A stretch of DNA of 64,000 bases from Piezodorus guildinii (GCA_023052935.1 CM041295.1:108378711-108442710), one strand, 5' to 3'; shown: positions 42,991 to 53,513, numbered from the stretch's first letter. Notes: generated from the sequence alone by a model not told the origin. Made by a program: numbers and translations.

Positions 42991-43379
42991 AAAATTGTAA
43001 CATATCTGACAAAAAAAAAAAAAATATAATAGACCTTAAGTGGAACAAAAAAGTTCATGTCCCATTGTCCGTTTCTCAAATGTTAGGGAGGAAAATCAAA
43101 TTTTGAGATATTTGCTGTTATCCATGGTCTTCATTGAAGAGTGAAAATCTCAAAATTAAATTTTTCTGCTTAACTGTTGACGATCGAACTATGTGCAATA
43201 TATATAAACTGTTCTGCTTCCCCTGAGGTCTAGTATATGAGATTAATAAACATTAATGAGACACATATTAAACACTATATATTTTTTTTTTTTTGGTCCT
43301 TTCATTAATTCTTGTCTTCTCGCATCCTTGATTGGCCAGTGAATGTGAATTTGTTTTGCAATATTTAAAGGCTTATTAA
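42991..43379 (+). repeat. Repeat G, copy 2
   Basis: CTTAAGTGGAACAAAAAAG, TATCCATGGTCTTCATTG, GTTGACGATCGAACTA, GAGACACATATTAA and TTGGTCCTTTCA correspond in order to 12620-13150. Confidence 0.5.
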
Positions 43380-43760
43380 ATTAAAAAGTTTTTTTGAGAC
43401 CCGGAGAATCTGGAATCAAACGATCGTAAAGTGATTTTTTTATTTCCGTACAGGAAAATCCGCTCTACAGACGGTTAACAAAATTTGCAGTGTGTATGTG
43501 GATGATTTTTTAGCAGAAAGCATAGTCCGTAAGTTGTTTGCTCGGTTCAGAGCCGGAAATTTAGACTCAGGTCGCCCTTAAACTATCAATTAAAAAAAAA
43601 TCTTGAAAGATAGCAACATGCATTAGATCAAAATGAATCATATATAATTCATTAAAAATATTTACAAGAATATGAAGTCTTTATTGAAATCACCGGTAAA
43701 AAACGCTTTGAACTTATTTCACAACCCAATATTATTATATAAAATAATAATTTTAAAAAA
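43380..43760 (+). repeat. Repeat Q, copy 3
   Basis: AAAATCCGCTCTACAGACGG, GTTTGCTCGGTTCAGAGCC and CACAACCCAATATTATTA match copy 1 at 3400-3790. Confidence 0.65.
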
Positions 43761-44229
43761 TTACTTTAAAGTTTTAAAATTGGTTTCTATGGGGCGGTAA
43801 GAAAAAGTCGTGTGTTGTGCGATTTTTTTTCTTAAATGCTGTAAATTTTGGAATAAGTGGCTGAGCGAACATAATGCTAGAGTTGAGATAGCTGATAGAG
43901 CTATTATTCCCCGAAGCGGCTACTAATCACAGGCCCAAATGGATTAGGACCTGGCGATAATTAGAAAATAGGTGCATTGATGTGCGCTGTATGGCTGCCC
44001 CCCAACCAGTCTACCGTGTTCTTTCCAATAATTCCGATAACGCCTGTACCTACATCAAAAAATCAATAAGTCATGCTAATGAGTATTTATCTATTTTTCA
44101 TCTATAAATAACCGAAACGCTGTGATTTATCGCACAATGGTTTCGTATTCCCTGATAATTATGTTATCATATTGTATAATATAGCTCTGAGATCAGGTGC
44201 TAATAGGAAAAAAACAAATAAGAAATCCT
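43761..44229. other. R-end fragment and unassigned sequence
   Basis: AAAAAGTCGTGTGTTGTGCGAT at 43803-43825 matches the right end of R. The remaining sequence could not be assigned. Confidence 0.4.
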
Positions 44230-44880
44230 AACCATGGCTAAATATTTAACTAAAGATTCAGGAGGAGAAAACATAGGGCTCAAAATTAACTATCAAAAGT
44301 CTAAATATGTGTCAGTGAATGCAGAAGAAGATTTAACAATGGGTGAGCCAATAAAAAAAAAAAATGATTCATTTCTATACCTAGGGCATCTTATTTATGT
44401 TAAAGGGCAAGCTAAAGAAATGAGCAGGCGATGCACTTAAGGATGGCGCTCACTCTTCAAGTTTAAGGAGCTTAGAAGTCAAGAAAAAACTTTGGATGAG
44501 CACTGTGCTACCTGCCGTGACCTATGGTTGCAAAACGTGGGTAATCGATAAGAAGAATAGCCACAAATTGAGAGCAACGGTCAGAAGTATGGAGCGATAA
44601 CTTCTCGGGATATCTATACGAGATAGGAAAACAAATTAGTGGCTAAGATCAAGAACCGATCTCCCAGATATTGTGGAAAAAGTCCATCTAAGGAAGTGGA
44701 CCTGGACCGGACATGTTATTCGGAGAAACATTAAAACATGGACAAGGCAGCTTATGGAGTAGTACCAAAAGGGAGTTTACTAGGAAGCGTGGACGCCCAC
44801 CAATAATTCTTGAAACCTGGAAGAGAGTTGCACTGGATAGAAAAGAATGGAAAAGGATGGGGTAGGTTCATTACTTATTG
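44230..44880 (+). pseudogene. RTE-like LINE remnant, second copy
   Basis: A 68-codon frame (LKINYQKSKYVSVN, FLYLGHLIYVKGQ) is followed, after frame changes, by LLPAVTYGCKTWVIDKK, LRSRTDLPDIVEKVHLRKW, TWTGHVIRRN and a degraded KRGRPP-like end (KRGRPPIIL in another frame). This is the RT thumb and C-terminal region of an endonuclease-reverse-transcriptase LINE, related to 8129-8700 but more complete at its N-terminal side. Several stops; dead. Confidence 0.7.
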
Positions 44881-44935
44881 TGGTTGCAAGAATAAGCCTA
44901 TTAAAACTTTCAAACAATCGGGTTTTTGATTTTGT

Positions 44936-45040
<105 letters not shown>

Positions 45041-45239
45041 AATTGAACAAAAGAGGAAGTTTTGTACATATATATATATATTGTTATATTTTATGTACAA
45101 ATAAAGGTTATTATATAGCTCTGTAGGCAATTCACTTTAAATAAGCCAATTCAAAACGGAATATCTAGTGCATTTTTAAAATATTTCAATGATCTTTTTT
45201 TTTGTATTTTTGTTTTTTAAGGTATGATTCTGATACAGT

Positions 45240-45544
45240 ATAATAGCGGAGCCTACCGAACACCATCGGAGTCGACATTAGCCCCCGTTTGCTCTGGCCA
45301 CACTCAGCGGAGTCTCCCGTCAAGGAAAGGCAATCCGTCTATCGAATTCTCTCCCCTACAATTGCCATCAGAGTGGACTGGCTATTGCCTTTTATCTCCG
45401 CTGAGTGTGGCTACCCTTCGGCAATTCTAATAAGATTCCTACGTGAACGACGTCATTTGGATTCCATTGAAAAATTCGTCTTTCCTTTCCTCGCCGGGAG
45501 ATTCCCCTGCGTATGGCCGGGCCTTTACTCACTACATCTGCACG
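45240..45544. other. GC-rich foldback block of unknown origin
   Basis: GCCACACTCAGCGGA near 45298 and its exact complement TCCGCTGAGTGTGGC near 45400 form a 15-bp stem with an ~87-base loop. Inside, AAAGGCAAT and ATTGCCTTT pair again. GC content is far above the surroundings. The 86-codon frame at 45289-45549 is not recognised. Confidence 0.5.
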
Positions 45545-45687
45545 CATAATGTTTTGTCGGACTTGAGTCATTTGGACTCAGGTGACGCTAAAACTTGTAT
45601 TTTCTTGGAAAACCCTAAATATAAAATTATTACGATTGCAATACTTTCTATTATCACATATTTCATATATTGGCCGGTGGAACTAAT

Positions 45688-45690
<3 letters not shown>
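45545..45690 (-). repeat. Repeat R, copy 9 (end only)
   Basis: GGACTTGAGTCATTTGGACT, GCTAAAACTTGTATTTTC, AATTATTACGATTGCAATAC. Joined to segment D copy 1; the same junction appears inverted at 51270-51425. Confidence 0.65.
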
Positions 45691-45696
<6 letters not shown>

Positions 45697-45718
<22 letters not shown>

Positions 45719-46545
45719 ACAACAATATCAATCTTTATTTGTATAGAATACATCTGCATAGTTTTAAAAACATTGATTGGAAATCGATTACAATGCGCTA
45801 CTTATTTGCTAACACTTATTTTGTACATCAATTGTTTTTATTGTTGGTAAAAAAAAAAAAAAAAAACCAACTAAGAAAACAAAAAAAATGAAATTAATAT
45901 ACGTATATCAAAGTTAAATTGTGAAAGGGAAATATTATTTTATCAATAGACTATTTACCTTTCAAATGTAAATTAATTTTTACGACACCGTTACAGAAGA
46001 AATATACTCGAAATATAAGGGATGGTTTATTGGCAATAAAATTTATGTCAGTATCTTTGAAAATCGTAATATTCCAATAAGAGCGCTCGGCTATCTAAGC
46101 AACTCGTCACATAATTTATTTATTCACTTACAGCATCCACCGACAGGCCAAAGCCCAATCAAAGGTGGTGTACCTTCACGGTATAGAAAGAAAATTAAAC
46201 ATAATTAATTTGAATAACAATAGTTGTTATATGAGCTAACATGTAATTTACATACTAATTTATATAAAAATATTACTAATAATAATATTTTAAATAAAGG
46301 AAACGACAAACCTCTAATCAAAAATGTTGACACACCATTAAGTATATCAAAAAAATAAAAATATAATTGATTAAAATAAATAAATCTAAGAAAAAGAAAG
46401 AAAAACTAACTTGCCCTTACTCTAAGTGATTTAAATATAAATAAAAGAATAATAAACGAATCGACACAATCGTGATTTTACGATGTAAATTTTATAATAT
46501 AAAATTAAATAATATGTATAATTAAAATAATCATAAAAACATAAA
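45697..46545 (+). repeat. Segment D, copy 1 (empty site for the mariner)
   Basis: Near-identical to 51641-52261 plus 53161-53330, except that the mariner is absent (ATTAAGTATATCAA at 46338-46350 is the empty site) and no 172-bp direct repeats flank it. The frame that is open in copy 2 is interrupted here. Confidence 0.85.
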
Positions 46546-46689
46546 GTTATGTAAACCTTATTTTTATTATATATATATAATATTCATTTAATGTCACTTG
46601 TAGCTGATGGGATTGAATTAATATTATATTAAATTAGTGGTTTTCTAATTTATGTTTTATATTCAAACATTAACACAATTAAAAATAAT
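46546..46689. other. AT-rich, nothing seen
   Basis: Short spacer of low complexity. Confidence 0.4.
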
Positions 46690-47110
46690 TATTGGTGGAA
46701 TAATCAGGAGTCAGTCTTTTTTTCAATATATTAATTTTGCCGACATTTCAGCTCAAACTTGTGAACCATCATGAGGGCTACAAACATCAGAACAAAAGAG
46801 GTACATATTAATGTGATAATGAAATTTTTTTTTTAATGTAGTGACAATGATAACATTTAAAATAAAACAGAAAATAAACCAACATACTTAAATATTATAT
46901 ATACAAATAATGATAATATGATAAACAATATGATGATGATAAGCATAAAAACAAAACTTTAGACTTTAATATAGAAGTAAAAAACTATATATAAACGTAC
47001 CATTAATGAGCCACGTCCAAACATAAACTGTTACAGTTTCAGCTTGAGCCGAAACGTCGGATAAATTAAAATATTTAAAAAAAATCTGACTCATGATTAT
47101 TCCACCCATA
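46690..47110. mobile_element. Penelope-type inverted-arm unit, family A copy 2
   Basis: GGTGGAATAATCAGGAGTCA at 46695 is mirrored by the sequence up to ATTATTCCACC at 47105. GCCGACATTTCAGCTC and GAGCCGAAACGTCGG mark the ribozyme position in each arm. The ~260-bp AT-rich centre is non-coding. Same family as 15096-15286. Confidence 0.7.
46742..46775 (-). ncRNA. Decayed hammerhead core (family A)
   Basis: Minus strand CTCATGA (one change from CTGATGA), stem II GGTTC/GAGCT with mismatches, then GAAATGTC. Likely inactive. The opposite arm at about 47048-47060 keeps only the GAAACGTC half. Confidence 0.5.
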
Positions 47111-47582
47111 ATAGTTTCTACAGTCGACTATACATCCTTACTACAATTAAAAATAGTTTCCTGTGATAAATCCTACTTGAGTGATAGAATAACTAAGATC
47201 AAGCTCAAGCTATTTGCCCAAAGAGTCCCTCAGTTTAGCGAGTATAGATCGTACATCTACATTATTTTATCGTAAAATAAAATAATAATGAGTTTTATTT
47301 CTTTGAGCTCCTAGAACTGAGGTATGGATCTCATGTGGGCCGCCCTAAACCACTGCCCGGATCTATTGAGCCCAACCTGCCTCTGAGGACCTCAATCGCT
47401 TCACAGAAATCTCTCCAGGCCCTTTTGTAAAATAGGGCTATTGGAATTCTCTCCGTCTGAACCTTTAGATATATATGGAAGCTCCAACCGGTTTTAATAC
47501 CAGAGGTAGTAGTACTCTGGAATCCCGATTTCAAACTAAGTTTTCAGGAAAATGGATGAAGTTAAAGTAATATTTTATACTA

Positions 47583-47900
47583 GTGATTGGATTTTAAATA
47601 AGATACTTGACCCGCCCCTGCTTCGCAAGCTTCCAATTTAAATGAGGTATTCTTTAGGCTTAAAAATATCTGTCTCGCCGATTTAGAGTTTATCACTTTG
47701 GGAGTTTTAGTTTACAATTGACAAGAAAATATGTTTATTATAACGTCTATTCATCGGCAGAAATGATAAAAATAAATCAAAATTAGTTTAAATTCAATTT
47801 TCCAAAAAAAAAAAAAAAAAATCAAACTGTACCAAAAAACTACAGAAATAACAACGGTTCCTATTTTATTCGGTTTTTTAATATTTTATATTTCAAATGA
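47583..47900 (-). mobile_element. Helitron-like element, copy 2 (decayed)
   Basis: Minus strand starts TCATTTGAAATATAAA, has AACCGAATAAAATAGGAACC, AACTCCCAAAGTGATAAACT and GCTTGCGAAGCAGGGGCGGG. It ends near CACTAGT at 47578-47584. The CTAG lies about 45 bases after the hairpin, further than in copy 1, so the end assignment is tentative. Confidence 0.4.
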
Positions 47901-47971
47901 ACTATCTAAATTACAAATAATTAGTTGTTTTCTATGTCTTCCAAAAAAACAGTTTATTTCAACAAACTTTA

Positions 47972-48016
47972 AACGAGTCAACGTTTCGGGAGCCTTCCCC
48001 ATCATCAGGACTCACT
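47972..48016 (-). ncRNA. Complete hammerhead ribozyme (family C)
   Basis: Minus strand: GTGAGTC, CTGATGA, stem II GGGG/CTCC closing AAGG, then GAAACGTT and GACTCGT. GAGTC before the core pairs perfectly with GACTC after the cleavage site, giving a 5-bp stem I extendable by G-U pairs. Both cores are intact; the cleavage triplet is GTT. This is the best-formed of the hammerheads in the window. Confidence 0.8.
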
Positions 48017-48339
48017 AAAATACATCAACAAATTATCAACTAACATGTTACATAAGAATTATATTTACCTGAGTTGTTTAAAAGTTAAAAATGCTGTCAA
48101 TAATCTATGTTAAAATTGTTTTGTTCTTTTGTTTTTTTTAAATTTCCACCAAGGAACAGCAACCATCTAAAATCACATATTCTTTAGCTCCTTATGGATT
48201 AGGGTCATCCAATTTACTGTAGAAAGTACAAACTGAATAATTATTAAATATAGGTCAACAATGCAAGTTTTACAATTTTAACTTTTCTATTGCATCTGCA
48301 GTGCTTTGAATCTGTTTTATAATTTATGGTATTTATGAT

Positions 48340-48370
48340 ATGATGATAGGGAAGGGCCCCCGAAACGTTG
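48340..48370 (+). ncRNA. Decayed hammerhead core in the opposite arm (family C)
   Basis: ATGATGA replaces CTGATGA, stem II GGG/CCC is kept, and GAAACGTT is intact. Loss of the C should impair cleavage. Confidence 0.5.
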
Positions 48371-48430
48371 GCTCGTTTAAAGTTTGTTGAAATAAACTGT
48401 TTTTTGAAAGACATAGAAACCAACTAATAT

Positions 48431-48969
48431 GTTGATATCATATTGCAATCTTTCGTCTAACCTGTTTTTATTATATATTTAAATTACATTTTAAAAGCTA
48501 AATGAAGTTTCCATAGCAATCCCATTTAGTTTACAGTTAAACATATGTTTCATGAAATAGTATTAAATTTTAAATAATCAATAAAAATGTTAGTTAATAG
48601 ATTTATAACAACTTACCATTTATGTTTACGACTTAGTTACAATTCGGTACGTAATATTGTTTCTAAAATATTGAGGACTAAATGAAAGAGCATAATTTGC
48701 ACGATCCTGTACGTTTATAACCTCCCGCTTTCCCAATAACATATATTCATTAGTTTATGGGCTAACAACGACTTTATATTAATTGTACGATTTCTATTAT
48801 TGCTTGATAACTTATGCATAATATTATAAATAAATAATATTATATTATAAATAATAATCATGTGCTTTTTAACGGTATATTATACGTCTAAATTACTACT
48901 TATATTTCAGGACTAATTTTTAGTTCACTTGGATACAGAAAATTTATGTTTCCTGTTTAAAGAAAAGCT

Positions 48970-49018
<49 letters not shown>
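48431..49018. other. No gene; faint R similarity and a (TA)n tract
   Basis: 48500-48920 has faint R-like blocks (ATATGTTTCATG, ACGGTATATTATACGTCTAAATTACT). A (TA)n tract occupies about 48973-49018. Confidence 0.4.
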
Positions 49019-49026
<8 letters not shown>

Positions 49027-49284
49027 CATGCTGCAGGTTCTGAGTTCGAATCCCAGTCCCGGCGGGGCTTTTATAAGGATGTAAAAAAATGGGGATTCAC
49101 TCACAACCTCTCCCCCGGGTATGTGAGACCCGTCAGCCAAAGGGTGGAGACTCACAAAATTAGTCGTTGGGAGTGATGACCCTACACTAAAAATTGCATC
49201 GTGAAACGTGAGTGTAAACTCACAGGAGCTTACACCACGAGGCTCAGGGCCTACACGGCCTGTCGCGCCACTGGAAGAAGAAGA
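49019..49284 (+). mobile_element. SINE-B, 5'-truncated copy
   Basis: Starts at GTCTCTCATGCTGCAGG after a (TA)n tract, with box B GAGTTCGAATCCC, then the same body and GGAAGAAGAAGA tail as 35114-35418. Only the first ~40 bases of the head are missing. A CR1 copy begins within its tail. Confidence 0.85.
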
Positions 49285-49289
49285 TATAT

Positions 49290-51086
49290 ATATATAATAA
49301 TAATAATAATAAAAAAAACTTTATTCTGGGACTATGTCCCTTAAGAATAACAGAATTGAACAGTAGATATTCATATATGTCTGGTCAAGAAAACAATAAA
49401 ATTAATTTTTATTTACAAATGAGCAAAAAGGAAAAATGAAACACTACCTAGACTTATATACATTCATGTACAAAAAGTATGGATAATAAACACACAAGAT
49501 TAGAAAAAGAAAGAAAGAAAGAAGATAAATCTCCTAAAGGCTACTGATAAGGTTGAGGGAATTATAAAAAACAAAACAAACTAATTGTTCCACACTAGCT
49601 TTAGGATAAAATAGATAATTATAACTTGTGTTAAAATAGAAATAAGTCAGTTGCAGATTTGTTGTGCATCTATTTGGGATGCCAAAAGATGTTGGAATAG
49701 GTGAGATTTGAATGATAGAAAGGAAGATGCATGGCGAATATGAGTAGGTAGGGAATTCCAGAGGGTTGCAGAACGGATATAAAAGGAGTGATCAAAAGAT
49801 TTAGTTCTATGGGTGGGAAAGTAAAGGTCGGAATGGCGGGATCTAGTTTCGAGAGAGTGGACTGAGGATTTAAATTTAAGGATGCTGTGAATGTATGGAG
49901 GGTGCTGGGAGTTTATGATTTGGTAAAGGTATGATCCGAGAAAATACTTCCTCCGTGTAACAGGTAGGAGCCACTTCAACTCGCTGTATAAGTGGGTCAC
50001 TGAAGACCTCTTCGAGGTGCCGAAGATAAATCTTATGAACATGTTCATGATACGCTTGAGTCTGTCTTCGAGCACCTTTGGGAGGCCACCATATACCACA
50101 CAGCAATAATCGAAGTGGGGGAATATTAATGAGGAGACGAGAAGCTTACGGGTGGGAAGAGAGAGAAGATGGCGGGAACGATGAAAAAACTTTAGAGTGC
50201 TTATCGTTCGTCGGGAAATATTAGCAATATGGGGTTTCCAAGAAAGGGTTTGATCAATGGTAATACCAAGGTTTTTGACAGAGGAGCTAAAGGTGATTGG
50301 ATGACCATTTAGGATTAGATTCGGAAAGGAAGTATTGGATCTGAGGAGGGAATTGGAACCTATAACAATGGCCTGCGTTTTCTCAGCATTAAGCCTAAGT
50401 TTATTCAGGGTTGCCCAGGCACAGATTCTATCTAGGTCTTCCTGAATATTGGCAAATGCTACGAATAACTCAGAAGGAGAGAAGGATAGGTAGATCTGAA
50501 AGTCGTCGGCATATAAATGATAGGAGCAGTGATGGATTGAATTTGGAAGATCATTGATAAAGGAGTTGAAAAGGAGGGGGGAGATACTTGAGCCCTGGGC
50601 CACACCTGCCGAGAGGGTAAGGAAAGAAGATAGAGGATGATTGGGAATGGTAACTGCTTGGGTCCTGTTACAAAGGAAAGATTGAAACCATCGAATAGTA
50701 CTATTGGAAAATGATAAAGATTTTAGTTTGGAAAAAAGGATAGAATGATCAAGAGAATCAAAAGCTTTTGAAAAGTCCAGAAGTATTAGTACTGTTAGCT
50801 TTTTTTCGTCCATAGCGATATGTATGTCGCTCGTGATTTTTAGAAGGGCTGATTGTGTGGAAAAGCCGGGTCGGAAACCAGATTGGAATGGATCGAGCAG
50901 TTTGGACTTTTCGAGGAAATTGGACAGTTGTGATTGGACTATTCTTTCAAGTGGTTTAGAAAGGTTTGAGAGAATAGATATAGGGCGATAGTCTTTGGGG
51001 GAAGTAGGATTAAAGGTTTTATTAATAGGAAGTACAATAGCTTTTTTCCAGGAGGTAGGGAATACAGAATTTTGGAGGGAAAAGTA
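49290..51086 (-). mobile_element. CR1/L2-like LINE, 5'-truncated copy B
   Basis: Minus strand, ending GGGACATAGTCCCAGAATAA and (ATT)n. Its 5' break is at a (TA)n(GA)n tract. AGAAGAAGATA occurs just outside both ends (about 49276 and 51140), so it probably inserted in the SINE-B tail. Confidence 0.85.
49647..51085 (-). CDS. Partial ORF2 (RT and C-terminus) of CR1/L2-like LINE copy B
   Basis: About 479 open codons from FSLQNSVFPTSWKKAIVLPI to the stop after QIDAQQICN. RT motifs: DYRPISILSNLSKPLERIV, FQSGFRPGFSTQSALLK, LLDFSKAFDSLDH, VAQGSSISP, HLYADDFQIYLS, LRLNAEKTQAIVIG, then the C-terminal SSLIFPHFDYCCVVYGG and a TLWNSLP block. The endonuclease and the first RT block are missing. Residues encoded upstream of 51086 by the TA/GA tract are spurious. 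No internal stop, so the insertion is young, but it cannot be autonomous. Confidence 0.85.
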
Positions 51087-51107
51087 TATATATATATATA
51101 TATGTAT

Positions 51108-51138
<31 letters not shown>

Positions 51139-51150
51139 AGAAGAAGATAA
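51087..51150. repeat. (TA)n(GA)n microsatellite
   Basis: TA units, then GA units, then GAAGAAGATAA. It lies at the 5' junction of the CR1 copy. Confidence 0.9.
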
Positions 51151-51164
51151 GATAAACCAACCAT

Positions 51165-51425
51165 TATATTCCGTATCGGTCCCGTAAAAATTAATTTTTA
51201 ATGAAAACGAGAAAAGTCGATTGATATTTCCCTTTCACGTTTGAACTTTGATATAAATATATTAATTTCATTTTATTAGTTCCACTTGCCAAAATATGAA
51301 ATATGTGATGATGGAAAGTATTTAAATCATAATAATTTTATATTATGGGTTTTCACCGGAAATACAACTTTTAGCGTCCCCTGAGTCCAAATGACTTGAG
51401 TCTCACAAAACGTTAAAGTAAGTAA
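51165..51425 (-). repeat. Inverted piece of segment D joined to R
   Basis: Minus strand reads R end, GTGGAACTAATAAAATGAAA, ATATCAAAGTTCAAACGTGA, AGGGAAATAT, matching 45640-45690 plus 45888-45930. The ~190-bp block present in D copies 1 and 2 is absent here, so that block is probably a separate insertion. Confidence 0.6.
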
Positions 51426-51657
51426 AGGTCCGGCCACACGTAACTATCTCTGAATAAAGATATTCATCTGTATTTATTTTGAGTTATTAGCAACCCGCTA
51501 AAAGTATATACCCAATACTGGTTTCTAATATGCTTGTTCTTCGGTTATTTCGATAACATTATTCAAGATATCTTTTTTTATTTTCCACTATATAAATTAT
51601 TATTGTTCTGTTTTCTGAATCTAGATATTCGTCCTGGTCATCAATATCAATCTTTAT

Positions 51658-52134
51658 TTGTATAGAATACATCTGCACAGTTTTAAAAACATTGATTGGA
51701 AATCGATTACAATGCGCTACTTATTTGCTAACATTTATTTTGTACATCAATTGTTTTTATTGTTGGTAAAAATAAAAAAAATAAAAAACTTAGAAAATAA
51801 AAAAATGAAATTAATATACGTATATCAAAGTTCAAATGTGAAAGGGAAATATTATTTTATCAATAGACTATTTACCTTTCAATTGAATATTAATTTTTAC
51901 GAGACCGTTACAGAAGAAATATACTCGAAATATAAGGGATGGTTTATTGGCAATAAAATTTATGTCAGTATCTTCGAAAATCATAATATTCCAATAAGAG
52001 TGCTCAGCTACCTAAGCAACTCGTCACATAATTTCTTTATTCACTTACAGCATCCACCGACAGGCCAAAGCCCAATCAAAGGTGGTGTACCTTCACGGTA
52101 TAGAAACAAAACTAAACATTATGAATTTGAATAA
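51658..52134 (+). CDS. Unidentified 158-residue frame in segment D
   Basis: The C-terminal half looks protein-like: YSKYKGWFIGNKIYVSIFEN, IPIRVLSYLSNSSHNFFIHL, HPPTGQSPIKGGVPSRYRN. In copy 1 (46000-46200) most differences leave that region readable, though a stop and a frame change lie upstream of it. TTCACTTACAG before the HPPTGQ codons resembles a splice acceptor, so the last ~30 codons could be an exon. I do not recognise the protein. Confidence 0.3.
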   Translation: MYRIHLHSFKNIDWKSITMRYLFANIYFVHQLFLLLVKIKKIKNLENKKMKLIYVYQSSNVKGKYYFINRLFTFQLNINFYETVTEEIYSKYKGWFIGNKIYVSIFENHNIPIRVLSYLSNSSHNFFIHLQHPPTGQSPIKGGVPSRYRNKTKHYEFE

Positions 52135-52261
52135 TAACAGTAGTTTTGTGATCTAAAAGGTAATTTACTTACTAATTTATATACAAATATTACTAATAAT
52201 AATATTTTAAATAAAGGAAACGACAAACCTCTAATAAAAAATGTTGACACACTATTAAGTA

Positions 52262-53160
52262 TTGGGTTGATGCAAAATTAATGCAGGTTTTTAGTAGGTA
52301 TTGTAAATACGCCATATCTTTACTTTAACCATATATATTTAATCAAAATAATTTCCATCTGAATCAATGCACTTTTGCCAACGTTCAACAAGCTTTCTTA
52401 TTCCACCAGAAAAAAAATCCGAATCCCTGGACTCAATGAAATCACGAAAAGAATTTTCAATGTCATCCTGGTTTTGAAAATTTTTCTCCCTCAAAAAGTT
52501 GTCCAGATGCCTGAAAAAGTGGAAGTCTGTAGGAGAGAGGTCAGGTGAATAAGGCGGATGTTGGAGAACTTCGTAGCCCAACTCGTGCAGTCGTCGAAGC
52601 GTTGGTTGTGCAACGTGTGGTCTGGCGTTATCGTGGAGCAGGATCGGCCCCTTCCGATTCATCAATGCTGGGCAAAGACGTTGCAATTTTTGAGTTCCGA
52701 GTTCCGCCGCCATTTCTCGTGTGGTTTTGGTTGGGTCTTCTTCCACTTTTGACCTCAGCTGGTCGTTGTCCAGAGAAAGATGACGGCACCGACCTTCCTT
52801 GTCTTCGAGGTCGAAATCTCCTCTGCGAAACTTCTGGAACCAACGCTGCACCGTGCACTCATTAATAGCCCCCTGACCCCACACTTCATTAATATTACGA
52901 GCCGTTTGCGCAGCGCTGCGCCCTAATTTAAATTCGTAAAAATAAATTTGACGAAAATAGCACTTTGACATTTTCGATTCAAGACCTTTGAACACACTGA
53001 ACAAAACGATTTTACTAAACAAATTCATGGTGAAAGAGAGGGTATTAGATAAGGTTTGTTTTGGTATAATATTGATCAATGTTAGAATTAGCTTTGTTTA
53101 CACAATTGGAATTAAGATATTGCAATAGAGGAAACCTGCATTAATTTTGCATCAACCCAA
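52262..53160 (-). mobile_element. Mariner element with internal deletion
   Basis: Perfect ~26-bp terminal inverted repeats (TTGGGTTGATGCAAAATTAA ...) flanked by TA at 52260-52261 and 53161-53162. The empty site is preserved in segment D copy 1. At 899 bp it is shorter than the usual ~1.3 kb because part of the transposase gene is missing. Confidence 0.95.
52339..53079 (-). pseudogene. Mariner transposase, in-frame internal deletion
   Basis: 246 codons; the true start is probably the Met of MSKCYFRQ (about residue 36). The paired helix-turn-helix DNA-binding region is present (FYEFKLGRSAAQTARNIN, VQRWFQKFRRGDFDLEDKEG), then TTREMAAELGTQ. The next residues are KLQRLCPALMN, so roughly 115 residues are missing, including the first catalytic Asp region (normally a T-C-D-E-x-W block). 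The second and third catalytic Asp remain (LLHDNARPH and YSPDLSPTDFHFF), as does the C-terminus. The deletion keeps the frame open. The product could bind the ends but not cut them. Confidence 0.93.
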
Positions 53161-53513
53161 TATATCAAGAAAATAAAAATACAATTGATTAAAATAAATA
53201 AATCTAAGAAAAGGGAAGAAAAACTAACTTGCCCTTACTCTAAGTGATTTAAATATAAATAAAAGATTAATAAACGAATCGACACAATCCTGATTTTACG
53301 ATGTAAATTTTATAATATAAAAATAATATTATAATATATTATGTATTTATTTTGAGTTATTAGCAACCCGCTAAAAGTATATACCCAATACTGGTTTCTA
53401 ATATGCTTGTTCTTCGGTTATTTCGATAACATAATTCAAGATATCTTTTTTTATTTTCCACTATATAAATTATTATCGTTCTGTTTTCTGAATCTAGATA
53501 TTCGTCCTGGTCA

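Larger units (their letters stand above)
47922..48430. mobile_element. Penelope-type inverted-arm unit, family C
   Basis: ATTAGTTGTTTTCTATGTCT at 47922 is mirrored by AGACATAGAAACCAACTAAT at 48410-48429. The ~95-bp arms share CAGTTTATTTCAACAAACTT and AACGAG(T/C)CAACGTTTCGGG. The ~310-bp centre is AT-rich and has no recognisable protein. Confidence 0.75.
51469..53513 (+). mobile_element. Segment D copy 2 bounded by 172-bp direct repeats
   Basis: 51469-51640 and 53342-53513 are nearly identical (TGTATTTATTTTGAGTTATT at the start, CGTCCTGGTCA at the end), beginning TG and ending CA as LTRs do. TATTCAT lies next to both outer edges (one base offset on the left). Inside are segment D and the mariner. 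No gag/pol is present, so it would be a TRIM-like non-autonomous element. A fortuitous duplication remains possible. Confidence 0.5.

Noticed and set aside
47035..47062. A further hammerhead on the plus strand
   Set aside because: Only the GAAACGTC half is present; the CTGANGA half is missing in this arm.
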